Origin: Corinectria fuckeliana
Taxonomy: Eukaryota > Ascomycota > Sordariomycetes > Hypocreales > Nectriaceae
DNA length: 64,000 nt
Assembly (NCBI GenBank): GCA_019137255.1
Contig: WPDH01000003.1
Span: 105,295 to 169,294, forward strand
Direction: 5' to 3'
Below the pieces are notes generated by a model, which saw only the letters and a list, made by a program, of their open reading frames with translations, was not told the origin of the DNA and made no database searches. Positions 1 through 9,207 of the stretch are shown here, piece by piece (the first letter of the stretch is position 1; each line of letters begins with the position of its first letter). A program made the translations under genes and the position numbers.

Positions 1-714
1 TTGATTGTCAACATGATGAAGCTCTCTGGATCAAACATCATCCAGAACTACCAGTCCATCATGTACAACTCTCTTGGCTACGAAGGCCGCACTGTACTCC
101 TCATCGGCGCCTTGTACGGATTCATGGCCATCATCGGCCAGGTCATCAACGTCTTCTTCGTTGCTGACCACTGGACGCGGCGCACGACCGTCATTTCCGG
201 GAGCTTCGCCCTTGCCAGTACTCTGGCTGTTTTGACGGCATTGTCGAAAGTCTCTGGCGATGATGATGGCAATCTAGGAGCGTCACGCGCAGGGGTCGCA
301 TTCATCTTCCTGTTTTCCTTCGCGTACTCGTTCTACTTCAACAGCGTCAACTGGGTCCTCGTTGCAGAGATCTTCCCGCTCGACCTCCGTGGAGTCGGCG
401 TCGGCTTCTCCGTCTTCACACAGGCCATTACGGCAATCTGGCTCTCGTACGCAGCATCAATTGCTTTCGACACGATTGCGTGGAAATTCTACTTTGTCTT
501 CATCGCGTGCAACGTGTTTACGGGCACCATATACTTCTTTTTCCTCCCCGAAACGCGTTTCCTTTCTCTTGAAGAGATCGCTGCTCTGTTCGGCGATGAG
601 ATTGTCACTCCTGCAGCGACGAAGCAAACGGAACTGGCGGAAGCTGAAGAGAATGTTGCCGATGTGGATAAATTTCACGTCTCGTCGAACCATGTCGAGG
701 ATTCGCGAAAGTGA
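1..714 (+). CDS. MFS sugar transporter, C-terminal part (5' end outside window)
   Basis: The reading frame is open from base 1 to a TGA at 712-714, giving the last ~237 residues of a 12-TM sugar porter; the N-terminal half lies outside the window. Several hydrophobic segments are visible. The loop AEIFPLDLRGVGVG and the ending FLPETRFLSLEEIAALFGDE match the family signatures (A-E-x-x-P-x-x-x-R and P-E-T-x-x-x-x-L-E-E). The last ~40 residues are an acidic cytosolic tail. Known for the family: proton-coupled uptake of hexoses or related sugars at the plasma membrane. The substrate cannot be read from this fragment. No intron is seen in this part. Confidence 0.9.
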   Translation: MIVNMMKLSGSNIIQNYQSIMYNSLGYEGRTVLLIGALYGFMAIIGQVINVFFVADHWTRRTTVISGSFALASTLAVLTALSKVSGDDDGNLGASRAGVAFIFLFSFAYSFYFNSVNWVLVAEIFPLDLRGVGVGFSVFTQAITAIWLSYAASIAFDTIAWKFYFVFIACNVFTGTIYFFFLPETRFLSLEEIAALFGDEIVTPAATKQTELAEAEENVADVDKFHVSSNHVEDSRK

Positions 715-977
715 TGATGGGGATTGCAGAGTTCCTAGTGTTTATGAGGAATTTGTGTGCTCCTGGGATAGCTGTGAATACTAGTGCTAACTCTCAAATT
801 TACTCAGATATTTGGGCACAGTCAAAAGGCTCCAATGTTGGTATCATGCCTTTGGGGTGGGATAGAAGCAGCCGTTGGTAAATATTTGGTGTTAAGGGCT
901 GGTTGAAGTCACGGGGCAGAATGTTAACCAATAACAGCCGTCGTCAAGTATAATAATATTTGTTCAGGTATTTATAC

Positions 978-1897
978 TTAGACATAACTAGTTTCCCAAT
1001 GCCAGACCCCGTAGATCACTACAAGCCCGGTCTCTCGGACCTGTGCTCTAGCGTTCCCAGCTTGAGAGCCGGGGGCGCCCAACGGGGCCGCACGGTGGTG
1101 GTCCGTGTCGGACGGGGCCGAGGGGTACTGGGACGGGGCCGCGGGATGCTGTGCGGCGCCGAACGGGGTTGCACGATGGTAGGGGACGCCAAACGGGGCA
1201 ATGTGGTAGGGGTCGCCGAACCGGACGGGGGCGTGGTGGGGGGCGCCAGACGGGAGCGGGAGCTGACCGGACGGGGCCGGGGCCACAAGGTAGGCGGGGT
1301 TTCCGCCGGGCGAGGCCAAATGGTGGTTGGGGCCGCCAAACGGAGTCGGGACTTGGTGGGGAGCGCCAGACGAGAGCGAGAGCTGACCGGCCGAGGCCGC
1401 AAGGGGGACGCCGGACTCCAGGACCCTTCTCTGGCGCCGGGATAAGGACCCAGAGGGACCCCGTCCCGGGCCATGCGGAAAATCGCGGGCACGATGGCCC
1501 CTTTGATTGCACTGTAGTACACAGGTCAGTCACGATCATGAGTAGATGAGTGGGAAACCGGGATTGACCGCAAGGTTGTGACAGCTCTAAGCTCGAAGGC
1601 CATGATGCCCTGATGATTGAAATGTACTTACGATGTGGCATTTGCCTTTGAAGGCACCGCCACGACGTTTGCGGCTGCTGCCGCCACCTCCCAACAGGGC
1701 ACGTAGATTGTCAACAAGCTATCAATGAGTCAGTAAGCAGTTGGCAGTTGAGGTAAAATAGACAGTGTGTGTAGGGGCGTCATGCATGCAGGCGGGCACA
1801 AATAGCAGGGATGTGCGTGATCTGCTGTGCGCTAACGGGAGTGCAACGACGATTGGACGTGTGAATGAAAAGGAGAGAAGCATCTTACCTCGGACAT
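978..1897 (-). CDS. Pro/Gly/His-rich protein of a dispersed repeat family (3 exons, unknown function)
   Basis: Proposed minus-strand gene with exons 1889-1897, 1632-1718 and 978-1511, giving 209 aa. Exon 1 is only ATG TCC GAG, followed by a GTAAGA donor. Exon 2 starts after TGATAG and ends at a GTAAGT donor. Both introns (170 and 120 nt) carry an ACTGAC branch site, and phases match without forcing. The N-terminus reads MSELVDNLRALLGGGGSSRK, then a basic stretch. Exon 3 (178 codons with stop) is low complexity with repeats such as FGGPNHHLA, SGAPHHAP and FGVPYH. Related exons or C-termini recur near 15.6, 16.0-16.6 and 26.7-27.2 kb. In those copies the end reads LQRLALGG; here it has diverged. 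The frame is much more GC-rich than its surroundings. I do not recognise the family. The alternative is a non-coding GC-rich repeat whose open frames are accidental. Confidence 0.5.
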
Positions 1898-3353
1898 GAT
1901 GGATGAGCTTGATGAAGAGCAGAAAAAGAAAGAGGAATCAAGGTCGAGCAGATTTTGTCAAAGGCTTCCGCACCATCACGTGCACCGTCAACTCTTCTAA
2001 TGGAAGGCGCGAATATTTGCTATTTGTTGCCTGTCCTCTCAGGCTTGGAGATTTTGCCTCCAGATTCATGACCAATGATGGCAATTCTCGTGGGTAGCAG
2101 CGAGCCTTACTGGCCAACATAATAGGTACCAAACTAAATTATTTGCTGCCTTTGCCTGCCCACTGGGAATTCTCAATTAGTGAACACTTGAACCAACCTA
2201 CTAGCTTGCATCCAGCCTGCCCGAACCAACGCTGCTGCCGTCGAATCTGTTCAACATTAGCTTGTCAGTCTTTACACTGTCAAGGCTGGCTGGCTACCTA
2301 CCTACCTAGGGATGATTGCGCCGAGAAGGACGAAAGGCCGGTCGACTTGACGATATACACGACCAAAGCGGGCCAGCGACGGATAGAGGAGAGCTGGTGG
2401 AAGAGAGGCGATGCTGAGGGGATACGGTGGGAACGCGGAGAGGGCAGAGAGATGCTGGACTGGGTGAACGCTCTGGGGAGAGGACAGTCATCTGTGATGG
2501 AAGGGTGCGAGATACAGCCAGTGGGGAGAACCAAGACGAGGAACGATACTGCTCCCTGATCCTTTGGCGACTGACGTCTTTTGAACAGTCGCCCTTGGTA
2601 GTAGGTACTAGGTAGCTGTCACGAAGTACACACAACTGGTTGCTTCAAAGAAAACTAATGTACATCTGCATTACTCCCTCTGAATCCAATAGCTTCTCTT
2701 GTGAAGCTTGTGTCTCGCCCATGGCAAATAAAATGACTTCAATGCAAATGAGTTGCTACGCCTCCATCGGCGCTCCGCCACTGACTCTTCGGTCCTTCAG
2801 CGCAATGGATCTTTCCAGCACAGCTAGCGTCTCGCCTCTGGTGCGACGATTGCTTCAATCCGTTTTCACACAAAAGCACTATTCGAAATGGAGCATCCAC
2901 CGTTGACCCTCTAGCCCTTCAAAAGGAATATGTCTTTCCGCCAACGCCTGGTCCTCGCCTCTGCTATGGCGACGACTTGCCCTGGAAGCATGTTGGTTAC
3001 TGGCTACGGAGGATGGAACTCGACTATTGCCAGGTCCTGTTGCTTTCTTGCCATTCTGCGTATGTACTGTAACAAACAAACGAGGCAAAGCTGCTCGTTC
3101 CTGTAACCTGCGTCTTTGGCATCTCACGTCAGCTCGACCGGGTAGTCGAGCTCAGCCACAAATCCTCACCTCGCTTGCATCAACTCGTCTCTGATTGGAC
3201 ATCATCCCGTCTTAGAGAACAGGGCTGTGATTTCGTACACTTATTAGCGGCTGTGCACCGCCCACATCACAGCGTCGCTCAAATACCCGTCCAGCAGCTG
3301 TCACTCTCGACTCCGAGGACCCTCTCTCCTTAGTCTCACCGTTCCTCGTCACT
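1898..3353. other. Intergenic, no supported gene
   Basis: About 1.45 kb between the divergently placed Pro/Gly/His-rich gene and the P450. Only short overlapping frames occur, with no recognisable domain or consistent splice signals. The last ~150 bases before 3354 should hold the P450 promoter and 5' UTR; I see no clear TATA box. Confidence 0.5.
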
Positions 3354-5170
3354 ATGGCGTCGACCACCGCAGGGGATGCCATCAACAACGGCGTCGCGGG
3401 CTCAGCATCTCAAGGTGTCATTGCTGACTTCGTCGGTCGCACGCCCAGCACCGCCAGCGTCGTCGCCGCCGTCGTGCTGGCGACAGCCATCATCGCGCCG
3501 CTTCTCAACAAGCTTCTATCTCCCTCCGTGGACCGGCTCGAGCCGCCATTAGTCAGACCCACGATTCCCTTCATCGGCCACATCGTCGGCATCATTCGCT
3601 ACCAGAACGGTTATCACCGAATCGTCCAGTGCGTGACGGCGTGATGGCTCCTCAGACTGCATTCTCCTGCTGACGAACCGTAGCGACGCCAATCCCTCTC
3701 TGGACATTGCGACTCTCCCGATGCTAAACGGCAAGATGTACTCCGTCTTCAACCCCTACCTCATCCAGGCAATCCTGCGCAACAAGATTGCCTCTTTCGA
3801 GCCATTCGTCACCGAATTCGCCCAGAAGACTTTTGGCCTCAGCGCGTGCACCGTTGCCAAAGTGACGTCCAACCCAAAGCTTGTGCCTGACTTTACCGAT
3901 GCCATTCACTCCAGCTTTCAAACCGACATGCTCCACAAGATGAACGTCCACTTCTTGGCCCAGATCTCCTCCAGGCTCAGCCGTGTTGGCGGCGGTGCCA
4001 GAACGATAGATGGCACGAATTCCGGCAAGGAAACGCTGCTGGATCGGGGCCTCCAGGTGGACAACCTCTATCTCTGGTGCCGGGATATAATGACCCTAGC
4101 CACGACTCGGGCTCTGTACGGGGATCATGACCCTTATAACCGAGACCCCTCCCTCGTTGAGCTCGCATGGTGCGTCGCTCAACATCCTGCCAACTGTGTC
4201 TGCACTGACAAAACGCGGCAGGACCTTTGAGAAGTCTGTTCCGTACTTCCTCCTCTCCCTCTTCCCATCCATCACCATGCCCAAGGCCTACCAGGCCCGA
4301 GGCAAGCTCCAAGCCCTCATGTCAGAGTACTACACGGCTGAGCACGACCTCACGGACCCGACGACCTCGCAGCTCGTCATCAACCGCGCCAACGCCCTGC
4401 GCAAGCACGGCTTCACGGGCGATGAGATTGGCCTGCTGGAAGCAATCCTGCCTGTGGTAGCCACTATCAATGCGGTGCCCACCTTCTACTGGGTGCTGCT
4501 CTACGTTCTTGCGCGGCCAGAGCTTACAGTGCGCCTGAGAGCGGAAGTGGCGGCAGCAGCAAGGATAACCCACAACGAGGACACAGGACGGACCGTGACG
4601 TTCGACATTGCCAAGTTCGATGACCAGCTTCCTTTACTCATCAGCTGCTACTGGGAGACGATGCGCCTGACCAACCACTCCGTCAGCATGCGCCGCATCA
4701 TGACCGATCACATAGTCACCGGCCCCGACGGCCGCGAGTATTTGCTCAAGAAGGGCACCGACATCCAGCTGCCAGCGGGAGTCACGCACTACGAAAAATC
4801 GACCTGGGGAGACGACGCGTCCGACTTCGACCCCGAACGCTTCATCACGCCGCCCGCAACGACGAAGGACAGGACGCCGGCGGCGATGGAAGCAGAGCGG
4901 AAAAAGAAGGCGGCGTACTTCCCCTTTGGCGGCGGCCGGCATCTATGTCCAGGAAGAAACATGGCGTTTGCCGAGATCCTGGGGTTCATGTGCATCCTGC
5001 TGCTGGGGTACGACGTCGAGCCGGTAGGCGTGGGGTTCAAGGATATAGAGATGGATGTGCCGGCATTGGCGACCGGAACTGTGAAGCCTAAGAACCTTGG
5101 TAGTGGCCTTGGGGGGCAGGTCTTACGCAGAAGAGGTTGGGAGGATGTAAAATGGAATTTCGAATGTTAA
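3354..5170 (+). CDS. Cytochrome P450 monooxygenase (CYP7/CYP8-like fungal type)
   Basis: Three exons, 3354-3628, 3684-4169 and 4222-5170, joined by GT-AG introns of 55 and 52 nt, give 569 aa. One hydrophobic segment near residues 35-55 is the likely ER membrane anchor. The I-helix region (about 325-345) reads PVVATINAVPTFYW, without the usual acid-Thr pair. The ExxR helix is YWETMR (about 398-401), followed by FDPERF. The haem loop is FGGGRHLCPGR (Cys near 495). Family knowledge: haem-thiolate oxygenation with electrons from P450 reductase. The Asn-containing I-helix resembles the CYP7/CYP8 (sterol 7-alpha-hydroxylase/prostacyclin synthase) group and related fungal P450s. The substrate is unknown. 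The start ATG is followed by a Ser/Ala-rich stretch before the anchor; no upstream in-frame alternative is convincing. Confidence 0.88.
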
Positions 5171-5467
5171 TAGCAGCAAGAGAGCGGGATGGCGGTCCTG
5201 TAGATAACCTGAACTTGATAATGGTAGACATCTGAATCCGTGCAATAGAAACCAGTTTGGGGGTATATTGCGCTGAATGAGCGAAAAACAGCTGTGAACA
5301 TGATGTTCTACGTTACACTAGAAGTACAGGTTGCTGGGCAGTTGACCTCTATTTCTGGTAGTTTAACAAGATCATTCAATTGATGCTTGTTGCTCTAGAA
5401 TTGGTCTTGGGTCTTCCGGGTTAATTCCGGGCCTTTCGTCCTTAGTCATCCCTCCGGCCGGTTTCCG

Positions 5468-5740
5468 TCAGAATACACCCCGCCTAATTCCGTCTCCTAA
5501 CATCATCTGCAATATTTTCTTCAACTCGCTACTTGGGAGGTTTTTTGCCAATTGACGAGCTCCGAACAATGGCAACTCCTCCTCGACATCAAGCTTTAAT
5601 GGAGCAAATTCTGGATTTCTCTCCTTCTCCACCACTTTCTGCCGATCAGCGGATTCACATTTTACCAGATAATTAACCATTTCGAGAGTGACAGAGAGAT
5701 AGCACCGAGTAGGGTGTTTTATACAACCAACCTCTGTCAC
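5468..5740 (-). CDS. Small hypothetical open frame, possible gene fragment
   Basis: A 90-codon minus frame with a charged, protein-like composition (for example ELPLFGARQLAKNLPSSELK) but no recognised domain. It begins at the edge of an AT-rich repeat block (5745-6020), so it may be the remnant of a larger gene cut by that block. It could equally be accidental. Confidence 0.25.
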   Translation of the reverse strand: MTEVGCIKHPTRCYLSVTLEMVNYLVKCESADRQKVVEKERNPEFAPLKLDVEEELPLFGARQLAKNLPSSELKKILQMMLGDGIRRGVF

Positions 5741-5744
5741 ATTT

Positions 5745-6020
5745 CGGGATTATAATTGGTATTTGGGATCATCTAGGACATCACTATAACCTTCTGATTA
5801 TTAATATCACTGCCTAGATAACCCACAGATAGCCTGACCTTATAATAATTATTATGACCCTAGCCCTACTAATAATAAAGGCAGCTAACTTTCTACAACC
5901 TTCTACAGATTTCCTAGGAGCCTAAAATTAATATATTTAGACTCTTAATTTATCTCTCTTTTAGCTAGGAAATTAAGAGCTTTTACATTAAGATTTAATC
6001 CCTAGTTTGCAATAACCTCG
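5745..6020. repeat. AT-rich decayed repeat block
   Basis: About 275 bases of TA-rich sequence with few CpA/TpG, sharply different from the flanking DNA. It resembles RIP-degraded transposon debris. It lies directly 5' of the HNH-family gene, whose frame meets a stop at 6028-6030. This suggests the gene lost its original 5' end here. Confidence 0.5.
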
Positions 6021-6096
6021 ACTTATCTGACTCACCTACAAGCATACGCTATCTGAAGAGTCTCAAGACCTGCTGCTGCAGGCATTTTTCCTATCG

Positions 6097-6895
6097 ATGC
6101 GACTAAGACTTGATGATGAAGAAGACATCATCTTCAATGATGATAACCAGGAAAAAGATTTACGAACTGATATGGTTGGGTTTTCCGAGTACCTCGTAGA
6201 TAACTTTTTTCTGCCTCGTATGTCACCCTTTGCTGAGATTTGGGTCCATTATTGCTAATAATCATAACGCAGTCAAGGCTGCGGCACACAAGACCCCTCA
6301 ACCATCACCAGCCTATCAATCAGCTGTTCTTATGGTTCTGGGAAGTAACCAAGACTATACGACCACGCCAACCCGGATTGCCGCGCTACGAGGCACATCA
6401 CTCGTCCGTGATCGCCATAGATGTGTCATATCGCGCACTTTTGACGCTGATGAGGCAGAAGCTGCTCTTGCCATACTCAACATGTTTGATATTGGCATCG
6501 CTCGGCGTATTGAAGGCGTGGAAATAGACCGGCCATTCAACACGGTGACTCTGCGGATGGAGTATCACCGTCGATTTGGTGCATTCAAGACATTCTTCAC
6601 TGAGCTCAGCGACCAAGAACCGCACACATACAAGATTGAGTCGTTTGATGATCTCGTTTCACTTGAAGGACTATCGCTTCCAGTCACCCGCACCTTACTT
6701 CTCAGCCCTGACCGAAATATTGACCCCCCTTCTAACAGGCTTCTTGCAATACACAGAGCCATTGCCCATATTCTTCACCTTTCAGGTGCCGGGGCGTATA
6801 TTGACAGGTTTCTGTTGGAAATGGGCGAAGGGTACGTGCGAAGCGATGGGTCTACACAGTTGGGCAAGTTTGTGATGTTACGTCTGGGGGTTTAA
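6097..6895 (+). pseudogene. Fungal HNH-nuclease family protein with internal deletion
   Basis: Two exons, 6097-6217 and 6273-6895, with a 55-nt GTATGT...CGCAG intron, encode 247 aa. Recognisable family pieces in order: EYLVDNFFLP, KTPQPSPAYQSAV, LVRDRHRCVISR (Cys near 91), NTVTLRMEYHRRFGAF, LLAIHRAIAHILHLSGAGAY and DGSTQLGKFV. In my knowledge of this expanded ascomycete family (HNH_2-like), a segment with AHIxPHS, the first catalytic His, normally follows CVISRxFD within some tens of residues. Here the frame jumps from FDADEAEAAL to LNMFDIGIAR with no such segment, so the nuclease centre looks incomplete. The frame itself stays open. The 5' end abuts an AT-rich block and the true start is uncertain. 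It could be a catalytically dead but expressed protein rather than a pseudogene. Confidence 0.6.
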
Positions 6896-7044
6896 ACGGT
6901 GACAGAGTTGGTGTTCACTAAGCTTGAGCGCTGCTGCCTTAAATGAGATGTTATAGATTTTGTCTTTTATTGAGAAAGCACCACAGACAGTTTCATCCTA
7001 ATTAGTTACGAGACACTAGTAATAGATAAAGGCGATGACGGCCT

Positions 7045-7914
7045 CTAAACATTGTCAGTCATGTACGATACAATCTCGTACAATCCACCGGATTGAACCG
7101 GCTTACTTCCGGCGAGCTCAATACCACGCGGTAGTCCATTTGTGACGTAGAGACCATCCACAGCGTCACTATCCGACAAGTCTTGATCGGAAATGGTGGC
7201 ACCATCGGACAAGCCATCGTCATGGTGCAGGGAATCGGTGTGCTTATGGTGCGTATGATGAGCGCAAGACTTGGTGTCTCGTTGTCTGATCGCTCCTGGG
7301 TCTCCGACAACCTGGCATGCCTCATCATTCACCAGCTAGTCTCGCATGAACTAGGTCGTAGTATTGAAGGTATCCTCACTGTGCGGCAGGGGGATGTTGT
7401 AAGGTACGTCGAAGCAAGTTCGTTTCGCCGGGAACTCAAGTTCGAATGTCGAGACGGGCTCTCCTGCATGTCTCAACGACAGCCCCAATTTGTGCTGAAG
7501 GCCAAGCTCCTGGACGAGGTGGCAAAATTCCTGTATGAAGGCTTGTTGTCCCGAGAGATGTGGTCCTGGCGCTTCCATGTATTCATATGCCGAAAGATTG
7601 CCTTGGTAGTCTACAAAGTAGTGGTGCCCATAGAAAGATGGGTGCTGGGATGCGACAAGAGGCTGCGTGATGTTGATAGTTCCGTGTTTGGGAACTTGGA
7701 TGTCTCGAGCAACGAAAACCTCGCCATCTTTGAGGCGGAAGTGTCTGTGGACAAGCTTGATCCTCACTCTGTCTGAGAGATGATTCTTACTGAGCAGCTG
7801 CTTGAGATGGGCTATATCGGCCGCGTTTGTCACTGGAACGTCGTACAGATGGCGTATGTGCAAGATGGTATTGTAGACAGCCGCTAGGAGCATGTCGTCC
7901 TTGAGCACTGCCAT
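7045..7914 (-). pseudogene. Conserved-looking fungal protein, unknown family, two in-frame TAG stops
   Basis: A minus-strand frame of 290 codons from ATG at 7914 to TAA at 7045-7047, interrupted only by TAG at 7351-7353 and at 7336-7338, five codons apart. Both can arise from CAG by a C-to-T change, as RIP makes. The first ~187 residues look like a folded, non-repetitive protein (segments LYDVPVTNAADIAHLKQLL, FYGHHYFVDYQGNLSAYEYM). The C-terminal part is His/Asp-rich. I do not recognise the family. The 5' end meets AT-rich debris at 7915-8030. A tiny intron across the stops is conceivable but would be shorter than normal. Confidence 0.5.
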
Positions 7915-8032
7915 GTTAAATTATATTAACAGTAAATAGATTAAAAAAAGGTTTATAAAAAACATTACTATTAACCCAACTAGAATTTATAATAACTTTA
8001 TTAAATTTAACTTAGTAATATAGTGTAGCAAG
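7915..8032. repeat. AT-rich debris
   Basis: About 118 bases of TA-rich sequence between the start of the broken gene and the inverted-repeat element. Composition resembles RIPped transposon remains. Confidence 0.35.
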
Positions 8033-8265
8033 AACACAGGGCGAGGGATATATAGACTAACTTTCTTCTAAAACAACCCTCTTTAAACCCCCTAAAGTTA
8101 CCACAAGGCTGTTAAAGGTAGCGACAAAGAAGTTAGGAAACGGGACTTGAGCCCACGACCTCTTCTGTATCCTACTCTAAATGCAGCCCTATGGTAGCTT
8201 TAGTGAGTGCTGAGCAGGGCTGGGTTTAGAAGAACAGTTAACCACTTCACTACTCGCCCTGTGTT
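8033..8265. mobile_element. MITE- or SINE-like element with 13-bp perfect terminal inverted repeats
   Basis: AACACAGGGCGAG at 8033-8045 is the exact reverse complement of CTCGCCCTGTGTT at 8253-8265, enclosing 233 bp without coding potential. On the minus strand a tRNA A-box-like TAGTGAAGTGG lies at the right end and a B-box-like GGGCTCAAGTCCC at 8142-8154. It could be a tRNA-derived SINE whose ends happen to be complementary, or a non-autonomous DNA element. Confidence 0.4.
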
Positions 8266-8299
8266 ACCTTGACTCCACTTAATGCTCCACATAGCGTGC

Positions 8300-8365
8300 T
8301 GGCTGCTGGTCTCGAACCGGCAAAGACCCTGTCGATCCCGAGCTACTGAGCGACTGGGCATGTAC
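8300..8365 (-). other. tRNA-like sequence (Pol III box remnant)
   Basis: The minus strand carries GGTTCGAGACC (8308-8318), a perfect match to the Pol III B box GGTTCGANNCC. About 35 bases upstream is a CGCTCAGTAGCTCGG stretch like an A box. I cannot fold a full cloverleaf with a paired acceptor stem, so this is more likely a SINE head or tRNA pseudogene than a working tRNA. Confidence 0.3.
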
Positions 8366-9207
8366 CCACTTCGTACAGTAGGATGAGTTCTTACAGTATC
8401 CCCCGCTCACCAGTGTATGGCATAGGTGGATTATGCTGTCCCAGATGCGGTGCTACAGACAGAGTGCGAGTCATGCGCCAAGTGTGAGTAGTGGAGCAAT
8501 AAATCCCCATTTCCACGCCCCTGGAGACGCCGTTCTGGTAATATACTACGACATTTCAACGAAAGGAAGAAACCGGGCTTCTCGTACATTTAGGGGAGGT
8601 GGCATTGTGCACTTGTCTTTGAGTTGGGGTTTCCGGAAGGATACTCTTAATGATGACGCGTGTGTAATTGCTGGTGATTCCGCTGCTAGTACTTGGCTAA
8701 GTGGGAAAGGGGGGGGTTCCTCCCGCCGAGCCCGAGCTGTCATATATACAGACAACTATATTCGTACATGCTTCGTACATGGCTTTAATTATGCGCTGTT
8801 CAACCACCACGCGAGACTACAGCATAGTATCGAAATTACTGCTCGTAGCCAATTGTCGGAGTTAACGTTGTGCCGGAGATCTAGCATTCCCCATTCTCCG
8901 CTTAGATCGCTTCCCGCCCCCAAAACCCACCGCGGATCTCCAAGTCTATGACGACCGCGCCCCACAAGGCTCAACGCCATGCTCACCACCATCTCCAAAT
9001 AAGACATTGGTCTTCACGTGTGCTGCGTGCATCCCGCGAATTGGTAAAGTCCGAAGTCCGAATGACGTGGGCTGCAGCAAAACCTTCATGCCGTCATACA
9101 TGCGCTGTGCGTTAATGGCGATGCAATAAAACTACCGTCATCAGCCCGCCGCAGCCGACTTCACCAATTGCCAGCCCAGGTTGCACACACAACACGAAGC
9201 AGACGCG
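8366..9207. promoter_or_regulatory. Upstream region of PDR transporter 1, with a CCGCGGA site
   Basis: No gene supported. CCGCGGA at 8930-8936, 272 bp before the ATG at 9208, resembles the core of the pleiotropic-drug-response element (TCCGYGGA) bound by Zn2Cys6 factors in yeasts. That the same factor type acts here is inference. No clear TATA box. Confidence 0.35.

Noticed and set aside
1048..1641. Longer alternative minus frames across the Pro-rich repeat (1019-1522 and 1048-1641)
   Set aside because: They read through the proposed intron and do not give the FGGPNHHLA/LQRLALGG phrases shared by other copies; the frame ending at 978 fits exon 2 in phase.
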